Below, piece after piece: positions 23,696 through 37,532 of a DNA stretch of 64,000 nucleotides. This stretch comes from Paratinospora sagittata (Eukaryota; Streptophyta; Magnoliopsida; Ranunculales; Menispermaceae), in the NCBI GenBank assembly GCA_035771175.1, contig CM069613.1, positions 221,501 to 285,500 of the forward strand. Direction: 5' to 3'. A model generated the notes under the pieces. That model made no database searches. It worked only from the letters and a program-made list of their open reading frames with translations, and was not told where the DNA came from. The position numbers and the translations under genes were made by a program. The stretch's first letter is position 1. Each line of letters begins with the position of its first letter.

Positions 23696-26559
23696 ATTCA
23701 ATGCAAATAATTTGATATAGTTGGAGAGTATGTTTTGTTATAATTGATATTAGAGTTGACTCTACAATTTAATGTGATTGATATCTCATGTTATAAATGA
23801 AAGAATTATTAAAATTGTTGATAAATAGTATTTAGTTTTAACTTATAAACGAGTTTGTAATCCTCGTATGCGTCGATATTTTATATAAATATATTTATAA
23901 AAATAAAATTAAGAAAATTAAAAGTATAAAAATCTTTTTGATTATGATTAAACTCAAAATATAATTAAAATATGATTAAATTAAAAATATAAAGGAGAGA
24001 GGGGTGTGCCTAGGTATATAGTGAGTTTACTATATATATATTAGATACTGGTTTCAGGATAAACTTTGAGGACAAGTTAAAGAGTAGATTGTGGGTAATA
24101 TGACGTATTTTCACATATTACAATGATTCGTGTTATATTATAAAAGTGAATTAATCAACGGAAGATAAGATAAAATAATTTGAACTCAATGATTGAATAC
24201 CCTATAATTAATGTCAATTTGGATGTTTAGTGGATGCATATTATAAATTTCATTAAACAAATACTTAACGTGCTAATTATTTATTTCTTTACCCGGTCAT
24301 GCCATTGTTTATTTTATTTTATTTTGTTTATCGGTTTTTCGGCTCCTTGGGTGGTCGAAATTACTCCTTCCAGAGTTTAAAGTTAACGACAATAACAACA
24401 GCTAGGCAAGTGTCCTCAAAATTGTTTAATCAAAATATTCTTTTCTTGCACATATTTTTTTTCATTTCGAACTGACTTTTTGTTTTTTAGGTTTTATTTA
24501 TTTATTATTATTTTGATTACTATTAATTAATGAACCGGGTGGGTTTCACTTAAAAGAATTCTTTGTCCCGGAATGCTAGAGCATCAAGGATTTTTATAAT
24601 ATTGAGTTGAAATAGCAAAGGGTAAAATTGGTAATTAATAAGGGGTGGGGCTCTAATGCATTACAAATCTCAACAAAGTATGATCAGTATCTCTTATAAT
24701 AATATTTTTCTTTTTAGTTTTTTCCATCTTGTGTTTACAATAATGTAGAGTTATAGAGAATTAAATATTTCAACTCATCATCATCATCACGCCATTGTAC
24801 ACTTTTAATCATCATTGTACACAAAATTAAAGGATTTGTCACAATCCTCAGTATGTTTTTTTGTCTTCTTAATTTATTATCATAGCTTCTTTTAATACCC
24901 TATTCATAATTTTCATTTTCAAGAGATACACGAGTAACCGACATTTTATGATTTAATCAATATATCTATAAGTGTCTGTTTGATAAATGAAAAAAATTAC
25001 TATTTTGTAGAAAAAATAATAAATTTGCTTAAGAAAATAGGAAATTTGTGTGTATGACCGTCCGCACCTATAAAGATTTATAATTTTCTCATGATAAAGT
25101 TTTGTCTAATTGATTATGTTCATCTCAAACTGTCAACAATGATATCTTAGGAGTTGATGCATTCCTAAGAAACTGTCAACAATGCTATCTTCTAGAATAC
25201 ACTTTTTCTTAAAATTCTTGTTTTAGAGTGTGTATGTACATATGTATGATCATGTGTAATAACAACAAGTCACCCCTTTTATGGTATTTAGTTCAGCATT
25301 TGCTACCTTCACTTAGCACAGAAAAGGAATGGTTATTTTGTGAAAGAGTTTCCAACATGAGGGAGTGGGCCTTTCTTCTCAAGAAGAAATGAAGAAACCT
25401 TTTAGTTTCCATGTCTTTCCAAAATATATTCTTCTTTCCACCTAATGATGAAACTTTCCCATGTGATGATGGTTTTGAAAAATAGCCATTAAAGTCAAAA
25501 GAAGAGAAGGGCCCTTCTTCATTTTTCTATTTGAGTTCCTGAAGAGGGTGGCGGCAGTTGTATTATAGACACAAATATAGAGAGAAAAAAGAGGTGAGAA
25601 TTGGCCTTTTGAGTAAAGAATATAGTATTCTTTCAAGCTTCTGTTGCTATTTTCCACTAGTGACTACTAGTATGTGATTCATACAATAATAGTACTAGTG
25701 AGTCACACCTTGGCCAAGGGATAGAGGCATTAATTTCTTGTCTTTTAACCATTTCCCACCCTTTCTTTCTCATTTGTATTGGAATCCTAGTAAAGGAAAG
25801 GGGTTCACTTGTAAAACCCACCAAAAAGTTGAGTCCCACCGAAGAATCCTCTGTACTTGTGCAAAATTTTCTTCATCCCCCATCATATGGTTTCAAAGGC
25901 TGATGTTAGCATGTTACAATTATTATCATTGTTATTACTGTTAATATTGAGGTTAGCTTTAAGCAAACATGTTCAATATTAACATGTAAATACGTATCTT
26001 CTTTCAAAAGTATGGTCCATGTCTATGTGGGTGGCCATTAGACTCGGTTATCAAATTCACCTTTTCTACAATCCATCAGGACTTTTACCTTCTTAAATTC
26101 AAGCATGGCTGCTGCTGCTTTTTTCAAGTACTGTTTTCCTCATTAAAATATCAGTTGTGAAAATGCCCCACCATCCTGGCAACAGATTATTAATCCACGA
26201 GTACCTCCTCTCACCTCTCAAAGAACTTAGAAATTAATAGAAAAAAAAAAAACTAAAATAAAATTCTAAAGGGCCAAAAAAAAATTTTAAAAATAAATAA
26301 ATAAACCTCAGAGAACGCTTTCAATCAAACTCCTGATTGTGACTTTTCCTTTGGAGACTCTCCTTCTATTAAATTTGGATTCCCTTTCTCACCTTCTAGT
26401 TCATTTGCTCTGCTCTTTCTTCCCCACCCGCATTATCCACCAAGCCAGCCGTCTTCTCAAAGCCACCAGCCCCCTGCTCTTCTTTCTGACAATTCTTTTG
26501 TTTTTCTAATTCTAATCAAAATATACTTGACAAGTGAATTTGTTAACACTTAACACCAA

Positions 26560-28135
26560 ATGGGAAGGCACTCTTGCTGTTACAAGCAGAAGCTTAGAAA
26601 AGGGCTATGGTCTCCTGAGGAAGATGAGAAGCTTTTGAGGCATATTACTAAGTATGGTCATGGGTGCTGGAGCTCAGTGCCTAAACTAGCAGGTACTCTC
26701 TTCTTCTTATGCTCCCCTGCCTTTCACTATGCTACTATTCCTTCAAATGCAACATAGCATATATAGCAAATTAAGAGAATTTTGAAGCTTTGATGAATTT
26801 TCAGGTCTGCAGAGGTGTGGTAAGAGCTGTAGGCTAAGATGGATTAACTACTTAAGGCCTGATTTGAAGAGGGGTGCATTCTCCCAGCAGGAAGAGAACG
26901 TCATAATTGAACTCCATGCAGTTCTAGGGAACAGGTAATTTCTCTTCATGTTTTCTCATTCTGGATCATACGTATGTATATAGATAGATAGATGCAAAAA
27001 CTCGATTTAATTGTTGTTAAGAGCCTTGTGCAATTTCTACATCAGGTGGTCTCAGATTGCTGCAAGATTACCAGGAAGAACCGACAACGAAATAAAGAAT
27101 TTCTGGAATTCTTGCATTAAGAAGAAGCTGAGGCAAAGAGGCATTGATCCTGTATCCCACAAACCACTCCCGGATGTTGAGAATGGAGAAGATAACATTC
27201 CCACAAGCAATGGCAACAGCGACAACAATAATATTAATTTGGGACCTAATGAATTGAACCTTCTAATGGCAGAGAATTCAAAAACAGGGTTAGAGGTAGT
27301 ACACAATGATCAGAAAACGGCTTTAGCTCCTGCAAACAACTTCTCACTTGAAGGCTCTTCAAGCTTCAAAATTAACAGTAACTGTAACAATTCAATCACT
27401 CCAACACCACCCACCAAGGAAATATTCTTGGATAGCTTCATAACTTCCAATGAGAGCTCCGCCACCACCAGCAGTTCCAGAGCTATGGATTTTGTGGGTC
27501 ATTTTCCTCTTCAGCAATTGAAATATGGGCCCAATGCTACTGCTGAGAATTCAGTAGATTCAAACACAGCTCTCTTGTTCAACCAAAGTTACAGAGCTTT
27601 TGAGATGGATTCTGAATTCAATTCCAACTTGAGATCCACAGTTCAACCATCCCTGCTCCAAAATTCAATGGGTTTTAAGCCTTCCATCAATTACCATCCT
27701 CCAGGTAGTAGCCCAACAGGCTCTTTTAACATGAATGCAGTTCAGAACTGGGAAGTGAAGAGTTCTAGCAGTAGCAGCGGAGGTAGTAACAGCATTGAAC
27801 TACAAAGCAACAACTCCTTTGAGAACAACCTCTTCTCCTCTTGGGGATTAACAGAGAATACTACTTTGGACAAAGGAGCCCAAATTAATTCTACGGAGAA
27901 CGAAACCGAGGAAATGAAATGGCCCGAATATCTTCAGAATCCATTTCTCATGGCTACTACAGCCACAATACAAAACCAGATCTCACAACCATTACTACAA
28001 AGGGAGGTAAAATCAGAGAAATATTTGGCTGAGGGCTCATGTACTAATTGGCATCAGCAGCAACAATTCCAGCTCTCAGATGTGTATAGTAAGGCTTTTC
28101 ATCAAGCTGGCGTAACAGCTTTCAGACAAATTTAG
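26560..28135 (+). CDS. R2R3-MYB transcription factor, MYB61/MYB86 (subgroup 13) type
   Basis: Three exons: 26560-26692, 26805-26934, 27046-28135; phases close to give 450 residues. The intron positions (after the KLAG motif and inside the GNR codon of R3) are the two classic R2R3-MYB sites. R2 has W17, W37, W57; R3 has F70, W89, W108, the normal plant substitution of the first tryptophan. The N-terminus [20 protein letters not shown] and the linker IDPVSHKPL match the MYB50/55/61/86 clade, whose members act in the nucleus on secondary wall, mucilage and guard-cell programmes. The C-terminal 320 residues are N- and S-rich, with an acidic stretch ending in [11 protein letters not shown] that could be an activation segment (inference). 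Which clade member it is cannot be settled here. Confidence 0.95.
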
Positions 28136-28426
28136 CTTGTATTTTCCTTGTATTTACATTATATATCAGGAAGTGTGCAGCAGCTTCTCACTGGTAAGTG
28201 GGAGGGAGAAAAATTCATGGAGTTTTATCTCAAGTTTGAGGACTGAATAAGGTTTCTTTCTTTCTTTCCTTCTTTCTTCCTAATTGCAGGTTGTCGTGTA
28301 AGTGCAATAGATTTTTCTTGCTTGTAAAGAGGTCTGATACGGAGAATTCTTAACTTTTCATCTTTGAATTTGCTACCCTTTCTTCTCCTCAATCGTTTTG
28401 GATAGAATTTACTGAATCAAAGTTTC

Positions 28427-28429
<3 letters not shown>

Positions 28430-28459
<30 letters not shown>
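28430..28459. repeat. Poly(T) run of 30
   Basis: Homopolymer about 300 bp past the MYB stop codon. No flanking duplication found. Confidence 0.9.
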
Positions 28460-30099
28460 CTTTGCATCATGTCTTTCAGATTCATCAAAATTGGGTATTA
28501 TTAATTAGTTTTTTTTTTTTTTCCTTCCTTACTCTCTGTAATTGGGGCATGGCTTATGAGTCATATGGATATTAAAAAGAGACGAATCTCCCAACATTCA
28601 GAATCTTGTTTCTAACAAGTGGCCAGGCTTTAGGCTCTGGTTTCCCTTCCTTTTTCGTTTTCTTCCATGTCTATCACTTTCTCTCCTCCCCCATTATCGA
28701 AACAGATATTCATGATGCTGACATTTATGACGCGTTTCCAGTGTAAGATTCTGGGGATCCACTCTTTTAAATTCCTGTCTAAAGTGTCCCAAAGAGAAAG
28801 CGATTGTCATAACTTTTCAACAGTTTCCGGTGCTTTTTAGACCCTTAATTTGAAGGTTTATATATATATATCCATTGCAGATATCTGTAATTTGCTTCAT
28901 CTCCTTCATCCTTTAACTATTCTCCTTCACCCAAATTAAGTAAAAGACAATTACTGCCAAGGGGACAGAATTGGGTAGGCCTTATAAGAGGCTATTGCTC
29001 CATATACTCAAAAAAGGATGTGGATGGATGGATATATTTGAAAATATATAATTGTATATAGAGGGGCCTTTAACAGGCAACTCTTGATGTTGACATTGAG
29101 GAAGATTTTTTTATTTTTGATGCTTTATTTCCTTGTTTAATGGGAAAAAAAAAACAAGCTGGTCTTGGGAAAGTATATGAAGCTAGCCCTCATTCCCCCA
29201 AAGGATTTTCTTCTTCAAATAGTAGAATTGATGGAGATGAGCAACATGGACCTTCATCAGATGGCTTGGGAAGCATGGTTTGTTTCACATATCACTTTTT
29301 CTTGCTTTTTAAAAATATCTTGTTTTCAAAAATCTCAATTAATGTAATGACATATGTGGTTGAACCATACATATCAATATTTATCCAAACTCAGTGGGGA
29401 CGAGCAACCTGGTTGCTATGGGGTGTCACCATATATATTCAAGGTACTAGAAGGAACTAAGCCAGCTCAGCAGTGCTAAGGGTTTCGCTTTTCTTTCGAA
29501 AAGCATCTTTAATTAATCTGAGAGTGATGTATAGATGGGAGGAAGAATCGCTTGATTCCAAATAAGAAGAGCCTATATATATATATATCATCTGTATATA
29601 TATATATATATATATGTTTGATGCTCTTGTGTTCATTAGATGCTTATGTTTCTCGGCTGTTCTATATTACCAGTTTATACACATCTTAAATTAATTAGTA
29701 TGTATAAAATATATTCATAAATCAGAAATTTTAGTTTATATATATAATGTTGATGGAAATTAAGTGATGTATTTGGGCTAGAAGATGATCATAATTCAAG
29801 AGAGCTTGCTATGTAGGCATATTCCTTTGACATAAAGTAGGCAATTATGAAGGGGCCATGTTTGCATACTTGGAGCTATTGAATTAATTATCATGCTGTA
29901 ATAATTAAGAGCTTAACATGATCACCATATCCAAAAACATACACGCCCACATTCTTGCTTCATGTCATATATATGGGACCTCATGGCTGGGCCAATTTAA
30001 AGTGGAACAACTAAGTAACTAATTTTAGGACTATCTGGGGCATTCATTTCAAATATTCTTCATCTTTTCTTCAGCACATGTAGATGGAGAGACTTGAAA

Positions 30100-30119
30100 C
30101 CTCACCTCACCTCACCTCA
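30100..30119. repeat. (CTCAC)n short tandem repeat
   Basis: Four pentamer units, the last ending in T. The same pentamer recurs at 36914-36937. Confidence 0.85.
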
Positions 30120-30751
30120 TTGAAGGGAAGAGAGATGTGTACCGTTTGAGAGCTAAGTGTAGTTGGTGAGCTACTAAGTAATGCATGCTTAATATGTTTA
30201 TGATACTTTTGATGCAATTTTATTTTCTTACTTCCTCTCTAAATACAACAGACTGTAAAATTTGTTACAAGCTTAAGCTCTAAATATATTGGGGAAAGAA
30301 ATATACATGAGGAAGGAAAGTCGATAATCAAGAGAGAAATGATGAATAATAATAAAATAAATGAAGAAGAAAATATAACCTTCTTTGAATGTAGTTGGAT
30401 CTATCCTGATAATCAAAACATAATAAAACTTAATTAATTTGATAGATTAAATAGGTTTTTCAATCCACAGTTTGCTGGAAAAAAAGAAAAAAAAAGAAGA
30501 AGAAGGATCTGTTCAGGTGTAGAGATTTGTAACTTGGTCAATTCTAGTTAGCTCACGTATTTAAATAAAAAAAATATTGATAGAACTAAACCAACTCGTA
30601 GTCAGTAGTCTTTTAAGCATGCAAATTATTACTTAATTCACTAGCTTTACATGAACATCTAATACTATTGAATTATTAAAACCTTATATAAATATTCTAG
30701 TTTCTTGAAGGATAATAATGTTTGGTTTAACTTTCCTGGTCATTCTTTGAA

Positions 30752-32630
30752 TTAGGCAATGCGTTCTGCTAGATCTTTGATGCCTTTGTTCATGATTGCC
30801 AGATCCTTGATGCAATCTTGGTAGCTAATGAAGCAGTGGAGGACTATAGAGTTTGTGGTTTAAAGGGAGTTGTTTTCAAAGCGAATTTTGCTAAGGCCTA
30901 CGATTCAGTTGACTGTGATGGAGACAAATGGAGAAGATGGATTGATGGGTGTTTGAGGTCAGTAACCTACTCTATTTTTATCAATGGGAGACCTATTGGT
31001 AAGTTTAATGTCGAGAGAGGGTTAAGACTAGGCGATCCAATTTCACCCTTTTTGTTTACTTTGGTGGTGGATGTTCTCAGTAGAATGATGCTGAGTGCTT
31101 GCTTATCATCATCTATCCAAGGCTTCTCGGTTGGGCGACGCGACACTATTGTTTCCCACTTTCAGCTCACTGATGACATGCTTTTTATGCTCCATGGTGA
31201 TGAAGATAATGTCCAAATAGCCATTTGTTTGATTTAGTGCTTCAGCTCAATTTATGGCCTCAAAATTAACATGTTAAAGAGTCAACTGGCAGGAATTAAC
31301 ATTAATAATAGTATGCTAGTGCGATTTGCATCAAATATTGGATGCACAATAGGTTCGTGGCCTCTGAAGTATCTAGGGATGCCCCTAGGTGGAAATGCAC
31401 TTTGTAAGAATATTTGGGAACCGGTTGTGCCCAAGATTTCTCATAGATTGGATGGCTGGAAAAGAAGGAAGGTTAACTCTCATTAATCTTGTACTTGTTG
31501 CAATGCCTACATTTTATCTCTTTCTTTTCAAAGTGCCGGTAGGAGTTGCGAAAGCCATTGAAAAGAAAATGAAAGCATTCTTGTGGAAAGGGATCGATAA
31601 GAGTAAGGGGTCACACCTGATTAGTTGGAAGATGGTCCAAATGCCAATGAGTAAGGGAGGTCTTGGGATCGGTAATATCATGAAAAGAAACAACGTGTCA
31701 TGTACTAAATGGTTGTGGAGACTGTTCAAGGATCATCAATCTTAATAGGTAAAGGTTATCACAAGTAAATATGGTCCAATGGATTTGGGCAGAAGAATTG
31801 TCCCTAACATTAGGTCCGCATTTAGAAGCCCATGTAAATTCATTACCTCTTTGTTTCTTGAATTGACACCTCATATGAACCCCATAGTGGGGGATGGTTC
31901 TTTATTTCATTTTTGGGAAGATCGATGGTTATGCGACCTCTCCTTAGCCGAACTTTTTCCTAGACTTTACAATATTTCAGCCTTTCCAAATCACAACATT
32001 TCACATTTTATATCAAGTATTGACAATCAAAATGTTATTTGGTGGAACTTCCATCTTCCCCATTTCCTTTTTGTGGGCCAACATGTTGAACATAACTCTT
32101 TGGTCTCTTTTGTTAACCCGGTCTGATTATCCCTTGGATATGATAGGTTTTTATTGTCTCTTCACCCATCCGGCTCCTTTTCTTGCAAGTCCTTCTTCCA
32201 ATTCCTTATTCATGATAGCTCCGTTCACCCCTTCCCCTTAGCACCTTCCATTTGAAAAGTTCTTGTTCCTCTAAAATTAAAATGTTTGGATGGATTTTGG
32301 CCCATAACAAGCTTAATATTGGCGACATCCTCCAACGAAGATTATCATATATCACTTTCCTTCCTCAGGGCTGCCCATTGTGCCTATAGGATGCGGAATC
32401 ATCGGATCATATATTCCTTCAATGTTCATTTTCATCCAAACTGTGGAAGGAATGGCATGGGAGATTGGGTAATAGGTTTACGGTACCCTATTCTTGTGAG
32501 GAGTGTCTTACAGTACTCCATCAGTGAATGGATTAGAAATTGGGCATTGTTGTTTTGTATTTCAGTACTTATACTCACTGCATTGTTTTCAATTATTAAT
32601 ATATTGCAATTTATTCTCAAAAAAAAATAA
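30752..32630 (+). pseudogene. Degenerate LINE (L1-type) reverse transcriptase with zf-RVT and poly(A) end
   Basis: Plus-strand frames, broken by stops and shifts, read in order as non-LTR RT: the VHDCQILDAILVANEAVEDY block (about 30788-30847), FKANFAKAYDSVD, the GDPISPFLFTLVVD block (about 31033-31074), and the catalytic box as LTDD where A/FADD is usual. Then come GLKINMLKSQ, PLKYLGMPLGG, and the ISWKMVQMPMSKGGLGI region. A WxxRW-type motif (FWEDRW) and a zf-RVT segment (LNIGDILQRRLS, HIFLQ-like) end near 32460. The element finishes with TTCTCAAAAAAAAA at about 32617-32628. It is 5'-truncated (no endonuclease domain) and I could not find its target duplication. Dead copy. Confidence 0.9.
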
Positions 32631-32740
32631 TCTAGAAAGAAAAATAGTTATACCAAACGGCATTTTTTTTTGGACAGTAAACAAGGATATTTATATTAAG
32701 AAAAAGTGAGTATACAACCTAAAAACGAGTACAAGAAATA

Positions 32741-33266
32741 GGGGTGACAATTCATGTTGTCGTGTCGTAATCGTGTATAATGAAATATATTATAAACTTA
32801 AACACGACACGTTTAAATAACGTGTCATTATATGTAAACTCAAACCCGACACATTTAATAAACGGGTTAAATAGATTAACATGTTTATAACCCTTAAAGG
32901 TTAAACAAGTTCATTCTAACTTATTTATCATATATAAATTTTAAATTAACATATAAATCAAAAATTTAAAATCATAATTATATAACCATATAGTAAAGAC
33001 CAAATAAAATATTATAAAGTTAGAATCTCAATACATGACATAAAATATTAACATTTTTTCACACAATATAAATCTCAACACAATATATAATCGTGTTAAA
33101 CGGTCAATTTCGGATTTAGCAAGTTGATCTACTTTTGATCTAAAATTTAATCGTGTCTAATCGGGTTTAACTTATTTTGACCGGCATCTGTTTATGTAAA
33201 ACTCAAACTTATTTATTTCATGTTGATTTCGAGTCGTGTTATCGTTTTGTGACATATATTGCCACC
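32741..33266. mobile_element. Putative non-autonomous DNA transposon with short inverted ends
   Basis: A 526-bp AT-rich block rich in GTGTCG/CGACAC words. Its ends are imperfect inverted repeats: GGGGTGACAATTCATG at the left and the complement of CATATATTGCCACC at the right. No reading frame is present. The word content and GGGTGGCAA-like ends resemble a repeat type seen in many dicot genomes. Superfamily is not assigned and the target duplication is not clear. Confidence 0.5.
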
Positions 33267-34340
33267 GAAAAAATATTGTTATAAGCTACACGATTTTCAA
33301 TCAACCTGTCGCATGCTTTGAGGAAATGACCCATGAAGCAGCTGCGTACCAGCCAGACCTCATCCTATAGATTCGATAAGGCCTCACCCGCATTCTAGAA
33401 AATACTCCTATTACTTTTCAACCAAACACACCACGCGGTAGCCAATGACGCTATTCAACCAATCTCAATTGCTCGCTTTGACACCCTATGAAAATGGGAA
33501 AGAGAAACACACACTCCACACAAGAATTGAAGAAAGCAAATTCTGGCCTTCCAAAAGCCCACAAACAAGAACCTTAAGACAATGTAAAGTAGGCCTTATT
33601 AGATATCTGATCCATGCTAAAGAAACACTTTTTTAAGGTCCATGAGATATGAAGTGATAACCACAAATTTCAGGGACCTAACCCAACCCAGTGAAGATCC
33701 AAATTGAATGAACATAAACTAAAGGAGAAAAGCCACGACTAGACTTTCAATATATCATCAATAGCTTTTCTTTTTTTAAGGGCCAATCACGGTTAAGCGG
33801 CTAGCCGCGCACATGCCATTAGGTACCAAACGGTCAAACCCCAAATGATAAACAAATTAATAAAAAAAGAATGTAGGCCCAACAACGACGAGCGACTTGC
33901 TACATTTACATCTCTAGCTATCCCCCACCTTACCTTACTTTACCTTACCTTACTACTTTTCAAAACAGGTATAAAAGTTTGCATTTCATACGTGCCTGCT
34001 TTTACCTGGAGTGGGAGTTTCTTGTTTTTTCAAGTCATGTAAAAATTAAATAATCAAACCTTGTCTTTTTTAATGCATAACTAGCTACATAATCCAAAAT
34101 CCCAACTTCCATGCAAGTGAACAACTGATAACACCTCGCATCTCGCTGCGACACGAAGCCAAATTACGCCATTTTTTCACGTATAGGCAAACCATAACCA
34201 TCCGCGTAAGAAACGCGTAGAATCTGTTAAGTCGGCAAAACTGACGATACCCAACTGATCCTATTTTACAAATTAAACTTTCTGAAACTCTTGGAAGGAA
34301 TGGATGGTGTCCCATATATCCCTTGACATGACTTCAACTC

Positions 34341-34370
34341 CTTCTTCTTCTTCTTCTTCTTCTTCTTCTT
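34341..34370. repeat. (CTT)n microsatellite
   Basis: Ten CTT units followed by a T-rich tail. Confidence 0.9.
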
Positions 34371-35842
34371 TTTCTTGTTTTTCTCCAAAAATGTAATGAA
34401 TTTTCTTTTTAAAATAAATAAATGGGTCCGGGGTCCCCTTCAATTGAAGATATCTTCTCTTTTAGTTTTCTCTCCCTCCACGGAGCCTCAAAACTCTCAA
34501 GTTCATTCAACTCCAACCACAAGCATGTGCATTTCTAACTTAATTTCCAGACTCCCCAACTCCTATAACCCTCCTTTCATATATATCAATTGCGATAATG
34601 ATAATGTGTTGGAAGAAAATGCTAAAAGGGAACTCTAAATAACAAAAAAAAGTTGGTTTAACTCGGTTTGAGGTAATCAGTTTAACAACTATATTCATTT
34701 TAAACATAAATAATATTAATTAAAAATAATATAATGAAATCTCATAATTTTACAAATAAAGAAAAGAACTTTTTTTTTTTTTTGGGTCTCTGACCCTAGT
34801 AGTATCTCGCTAACCCTTTTGCAAGGACGAGATTATTCTAGAATCAGAAACGGTACGCAACATTAGACAGTGTCTCCCTAAAATGGGCACCTAAGCGTGT
34901 GCACGAACTCAAATTCAAAATTGAGACCACATCTCATAATCACAGCCTATATCTCATTTTATCATCAATGAGACTACCCAACTTGTTACAATATATTGAA
35001 CATAAAATTATGGAACTAACTTTGGTCGGTTCAGTTTGAGTACTTAATATTATATTTTTAAATTCTTAACCTAAGATTCAAATCAGATTAAATACATCGA
35101 TTTAATTCAATTTCATGATTTTTAGGATGTGCTTCTAACCCTTAGGTTATTACAATAATATATTCATGTCATAGAATATTATATTGGTTATAAAAAAAAA
35201 TACGTAATAAATAAATTCTTCTCCTTTATCCGGCCGGGCTAGATACGGGTTATATTATTTATCGTAAAAATACGTTAATCGAAAGTTTTTATGCATATGT
35301 ACCCTTTACAATACGCAGTCTCCATATAGCACCGACCTATAATTAATTTGATTTATGATTAGCAACGGAGAAGCTATGTGAAAATAAAGTTAGATCTCAC
35401 GTCACCTCGCCATCTTAAATTAAATATGGTCTCAAAAAATCTTATTAGGATATATAAACTCCCTACCTACTTTCTCATCAGCTTGTCCCACCATCACCAG
35501 TTTTATTAAATTTTTTGTCCACGTGGAGGCCATCCACTTGTCATCACTTAGAAAGCAAGAGTACCCAGTACTATTTCTTTACAATACCATTAATTAATAT
35601 TTTAAATAGCCTACCTACAAATTAAGATAAGACTTCCCTCTGTGGATATTTTTGCTAAGGAAAGCTTTCCTTTTTCCTAATAAATAGACAAGGAATATGG
35701 ATGCACGCCTGCCTACAACATCCCCAATTCTATTTCTGGGTACATATGAATACTAACTATCAAAACTTGATCATAATTAGTTGCTAATATTTTATTATTA
35801 ATTAATTAATTGCTAATTAATTTTCTCGATTTTGCTACTCAA

Positions 35843-36840
35843 AATGTGGGTTATTTGTTTTTGTTATCACATTTTATTTTTTTATAATTAATTAAAGAAA
35901 CTGTACATCTATCTATCTTATAGACCAATGACATAAAATGGGACAATTGAATATATATATATATATATACTGTAATAGCAGTACCCTTCGTACATGCTAT
36001 CTATTAGGAATTACAATCACGTGCTTATTTATTTGTATTCTTGTCAATGCAAATGATCAATGTGCTCTACAATAATTCACACTCGTAATTAAATCAATAT
36101 ATGTATAATAGAGGAAAAATGAATGAACAGGAAGAAGATAAGGGGAAGGTCCAAGTTGATGATTTCGATAAAGAAAGGTAGGAAAAAAAAAAAAAGAAAA
36201 AAGGAAAGGAAGATAAGCGCGCGGGGACGTTTAAGGTCACCATGATTTAGAGAAGTAGCTTAGTATGAAAAATGCTCCTCAAAAAAAAAACTTGTTTATT
36301 ATCACGTGAAAACAAATGGGTAAGAGATCAGAACCTCAATAATCATTAATTTTATTTTAATCTGACCTATATATATAATGGGATAATAATTCATATATTG
36401 ATGTAGATTTCTATTACGAGATCCTTCACTAGTTTGATAGCCAAACACATCAATACGTATAATTTCTTAATTTGATGGTATGTGTAATTTTATGAATTAA
36501 TTAAGTATGAATAAATCTCCATGAAGGGTTTCATGTGAAACTTTGGATTCTCAAAAGAAACCCCTTCCCTTCCTTCTTCACTTTATTTCTCAACTTGACA
36601 AACTTTAATTTTATTTCATCAACCCTCGCAAGTGCAAAATTGAAGTAGTAAGAGTAAGATAATAGATACTGCTGCGTGTGATGACCTTTTCTTCTCAACT
36701 CTCTTCCTTTTGTTAAAAACTTGTTATTTCTAATTTATATTTTTCTTGCTGTAATTAAAGGATCGAGAACGTAATGCGAATGTGTTGTCCTTTTTCTGTT
36801 TTCCTTTCTCTCTTTTTGATAAATTTTCCATAAAATAAAT
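35843..36840. repeat. Duplication segment A (first copy)
   Basis: Nearly identical to 53643-55720 over long stretches, for example ATGTGGGTTATTTGTTTTTG at the start and CAAGTTGATGATTT and GATCGAGAACGTAATGCG later. The second copy lacks about 120 bp after 36008 and about 100 bp around 36190-36285, and carries a hAT-like insertion. No gene is present in the segment. The uninterrupted CTATTAGG at 36001-36008 is the empty site of that insertion. Confidence 0.9.
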
Positions 36841-36913
36841 ATGTTGTGGTTGTGCGTTAGCTCCTTTGTTCATAATTCACAATTATTTGTCACTTGTCGC
36901 GCCTTCCGCACCG

Positions 36914-36937
36914 CACCTCACCTCACCTCACCTCACC
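36914..36937. repeat. (CACCT)n short tandem repeat
   Basis: Five near-perfect pentamer units. Confidence 0.85.
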
Positions 36938-37506
36938 TTCTTCCCCCAAGACTCACGAAATAACAAAAAAATTTATAATTACTAAACAACGGTGCATAGT
37001 CACGTAAGACATTCTCCCGTTAACTGTAAAAGCGACGCGTGTCAATAAGCCAATCAGCTCCAGTCAAACCGTCAACAAAGCTACAGTGGATAGAGGATTA
37101 GGATTAGCTTTCTAGACTCTCAGGAGAGAAGAAAAGGTAATATAAATTAATAATTATAAAATGAAAAAATAAAAATAAAGATGAAAATGTAAAAGATATA
37201 ATAATGGACCAGTGATAAGGGATGGTGTCAATACAGGAGTTGTCAATTTAAGTGTGGGGCCTGGGGAGGGCGATTGAAACGTGGTGCTTCTTAGGTGGGG
37301 GGACTCATGACCCATGATGATGGGGCATGGCCATCAGATCCATAATCCATCAACCTTTCCGTTTGGCTGTCTCTGGTTCGGTTTTATCCCGCATGGTGGA
37401 CACCAGTTGCCCAGCTCCACGCACGTGTCTGTGGCTGCACCCTCTAGCAGACACAACATGACAAAAAAAGGACCTCGTCATATTCAAAGAATGCTACTTC
37501 TTCATA

Positions 37507-37532
37507 CATATATATATATATATATATATATA
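37507..37532. repeat. (AT)n microsatellite
   Basis: About 12 AT units. Similar short runs occur at 35952-35969, 37880-37897 and 38170-38187. Confidence 0.9.

Larger units (their letters stand above)
14766..26559. other. 11.8-kb gene-free spacer upstream of the MYB gene
   Basis: I find no convincing coding exon on either strand. It holds several microsatellites (annotated separately), a repetitive-looking stretch at about 19830-20360 (phrases such as GATTTGATCC and ACTTGAACCCATGACCTGCC recall the ends of degenerate retroelements), long AT-rich tracts at 23460-24300, and from about 25300 the presumed MYB promoter. Small open frames at 20545-20817 and 22765-23004 show no family motif and no signal peptide. 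Confidence 0.5.
28136..30751. other. MYB 3' flank and gene-free spacer
   Basis: The MYB 3' UTR lies in the first few hundred bases. Beyond it are a T30 run, AT repeats at about 29571-29615, and a short (CTCAC)n run at 30100-30119. An open frame at 29140-29460 has no recognisable motif and biased composition. Nothing else is supportable. Confidence 0.5.

Noticed and set aside
29140..29460. 106-codon plus-strand open frame after the MYB gene
   Set aside because: Starts in an A-run, has no recognisable motif and a hydrophobic, AT-driven tail.
33781..33840. GGTCAAACCCC, considered as a tRNA B box
   Set aside because: No A box at the right distance and no acceptor-stem pairing.
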